Positions 5,058 to 6,623 of a stretch of DNA of 6,623 bases are shown here, piece after piece. Position numbers and translations under genes: made by a program. Positions within the stretch are counted from its first letter, which is position 1, and every line of letters starts with the position of its first letter. The notes below the pieces were generated by a model that worked only from the letters and a program-made list of their open reading frames with translations, was not told where the DNA came from and searched no databases. Source of the DNA: Candidatus Izemoplasmatales bacterium (GTDB taxonomy: Bacteria > Bacillota_I > Bacilli_A > Izemoplasmatales > Hujiaoplasmataceae); NCBI GenBank assembly GCA_028707415.1, contig JAQWBC010000057.1:1-6623 (forward strand). The letters are read 5' to 3'.

Positions 5058-6623
5058 TTACAAAATGTTCCCAATTGATTTATCGATCAAGGGGAAATAT
5101 TCATCAAACTTGGTTATTTTATCGTTTTCAACATCATATTTCATCCGACTAATTGTGTCAAAAAGATTAGTATTCATTAACTGACTGAGGGCTTTGCCGG
5201 TTTGAATATAGTTTTTAGCAGCCCTGTAGAGATACAAGATGACTTCCATCATGCGAAATTGTTTAATTAATGGAACATAAGTATCATCTTTGTGAAAAGC
5301 GTTTTGTTGTAAAAAACCAACACGGATTACTTTCCCGATTTCGATAACCAGTTTTTGATCATCAGGCAAAACATCACTACCAATTAGTTTAACAATTTCC
5401 AAAAGCTTATTCTCTTCCGCCAATAAAGTCATCATTTGTTGGCGAAACGACAAGAATCGAAGATCAATCTTTTTATTAAACCAATTTGATAGTTCCGGTA
5501 TATACTCCGAATAACTGATATTCCAATTGATGGCGGCGTAATGCCGAACATAAGCTAATTGTTTATCCAGTGCCCAAAAACAGCGAACAAATCGTTTCGT
5601 GTTTTGCGTTACCGGCTCGGAAAAGTCAGCTCCTTGCGGAGAAACAGCGCCAATAATTGAAATTGATCCTTTGGTTCCGTTTATGTTTTCTACATAACCG
5701 GCTCGTTCATAGAATTGCGAAATTCGACTCGGAAGATATGCTGGAAAGCCCTCTTCTGCCGGCATTTCTTCAAGCCGGCCGCTGATTTCTCGTAAAGCTT
5801 CAGCCCATCTCGAGGTAGAATCGGCCATAATCGCGACATGATATCCCATGTCGCGGTAATATTCTGCCATCGTAATACCGGTATAAATGCTCGCTTCACG
5901 AGCGGCAACCGGCATATTTGAAGTGTTGGCAATTAAAATAGTTCGATCGGTAAGCGGGTGGTGCGATTTAGGGTCGACTAACCCCGTGAACTCTTCTAAG
6001 ACCTGAGTCATTTCGTTGCCTCGCTCACCGCAACCAACATAAACAATAATGTCTGCATCACACCATTTGGCGAACTGGTGTTGCATCATCGTCTTTCCGG
6101 TACCAAATCCACCAGGAACAGCAGCGGTACCACCTTTAGCAATTGGAAAGAGAGTATCTATGACCCGTTGTCCACTAATTAGCGGTTCAAATAAAGGCAA
6201 CCGTTTCTTTGAGGGCCGTGGTGTTTTAATCGGCCATCTTTGAACCATAGTTAAATCGTGGACTGTTCCCAAAGCATCCTTTATCGATATGATAATATCA
6301 TTAATTCGATATCTGCCGTTTTTTACGGTAGAAACAACGGTACCTTCGATAAGCTTGGGAATCATCATTCGATGTTGAATTAAAGATGTTTCTTGCGTCG
6401 TCGCAAAAACATCGCCAAATTTTACTTTGTCGCCAACTTGAACTATTAGTGAAATGTCCCATAATTTGTTTGTGTCAAGTAATGGAACACTGCTGCCAAT
6501 TGGAACAAAAATCCCGTTTTGATCGGCAATAGTTTGTAACGGTCGTTCAATACCATCAAAGATATTGCTCATCATTCCCGGTCCCAATAGCAAAGAAACA
6601 GGTTCACCGGTTGGATAAACCGG
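5058..6623 (-). CDS. ntpA: V/A-type ATPase subunit A (catalytic), N-terminus cut by window edge
   Basis: Catalytic subunit that binds and hydrolyses (or makes) ATP in the A3B3 head. The frame is open from the right edge through 521 codons to TAA at 5060-5058; the full protein is usually about 590 residues, so roughly 65-70 N-terminal residues are outside. Numbering from the first visible residue, it begins PVYPTGEPVSL then LGPGMMSNIFDGIERPL (13-29), followed by the bulge domain typical of V/A-type A subunits, and RWPIKTPRP (129-137). Walker A is GGFGTGKT (171-178), followed by GCGERGNE (197-204) with the catalytic-glutamate region, ADSTSRWAEALREISGRL (267-284) and QFYERAGY (303-310). The P-loop has Gly-Thr where many members have GPFGSGKT or GPFGAGKT, keeping all Walker essentials. 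It leads visible ntpB and ntpD in the usual A-B-D order; the membrane-sector genes are expected beyond the right edge. Confidence 0.96.
   Translation of the reverse strand, partial: PVYPTGEPVSLLLGPGMMSNIFDGIERPLQTIADQNGIFVPIGSSVPLLDTNKLWDISLIVQVGDKVKFGDVFATTQETSLIQHRMMIPKLIEGTVVSTVKNGRYRINDIIISIKDALGTVHDLTMVQRWPIKTPRPSKKRLPLFEPLISGQRVIDTLFPIAKGGTAAVPGGFGTGKTMMQHQFAKWCDADIIVYVGCGERGNEMTQVLEEFTGLVDPKSHHPLTDRTILIANTSNMPVAAREASIYTGITMAEYYRDMGYHVAIMADSTSRWAEALREISGRLEEMPAEEGFPAYLPSRISQFYERAGYVENINGTKGSISIIGAVSPQGADFSEPVTQNTKRFVRCFWALDKQLAYVRHYAAINWNISYSEYIPELSNWFNKKIDLRFLSFRQQMMTLLAEENKLLEIVKLIGSDVLPDDQKLVIEIGKVIRVGFLQQNAFHKDDTYVPLIKQFRMMEVILYLYRAAKNYIQTGKALSQLMNTNLFDTISRMKYDVENDKITKFDEYFPLIDKSIGNIL

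Noticed and set aside
5044..5074. Longer ntpB starting at TTG 5074
   Set aside because: It would overlap the end of ntpA and translate through the strong ribosome binding site; GTG at 5044 has the correct spacing.
1..6623. Mobile element, CRISPR, tRNA/rRNA or defence system
   Set aside because: No direct-repeat arrays, terminal inverted repeats, transposase motifs or RNA-gene cores were visible; base composition is even across the genes.

Overview
The window is 6.6 kb of compact, moderately AT-rich bacterial DNA. It holds five protein genes, two of them cut by the window edges, and little non-coding space. It uses the standard code (TGA serves as a real stop in ntpB), has strong GGAGG-type ribosome binding sites and short U-tailed terminators, and pairs a V/A-type ATPase with a BMP-family nucleoside-type lipoprotein transporter. 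This suggests a low-GC Gram-positive (Bacillota) or a wall-less relative that keeps the standard code (Acholeplasma/Izemoplasma-like). That placement is inference from gene content and base composition; no rRNA or other marker is present.

Layout. On the minus strand, positions 1-2382 carry the start of a BMP-type ABC importer operon. A substrate-binding lipoprotein (1264-2382) is followed, after an intrinsic terminator (1212-1246), by the double-domain ABC ATPase (1194 down to the left edge, C-terminus missing). The two permease genes usually found in such operons would lie beyond position 1. A 247-bp spacer (2383-2629) separates this from yidD on the plus strand (2630-2902), which has a well-formed extended -10 promoter and a very short leader. 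A bidirectional terminator (2937-2971) sits between the convergent yidD and V-ATPase transcripts. From the right edge leftwards on the minus strand, ntpA (5' end missing), ntpB and ntpD form the catalytic-head and central-stalk end of a V/A-type ATPase operon, with a 13-bp gap between A and B and a 4-bp ATGA overlap between B and D.

How the genes fit together. NtpA and NtpB would make the A3B3 head and NtpD the rotating shaft of a membrane ion-pumping or ATP-synthesising rotary enzyme. The lipoprotein and ATPase belong to an importer probably for nucleosides. YidD assists membrane-protein insertion. These look like three independent housekeeping units. I found no mobile element, CRISPR array, RNA gene, defence module or clearly new system. 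The points worth a second look are small-scale: start-site architecture, terminators and the promoter.
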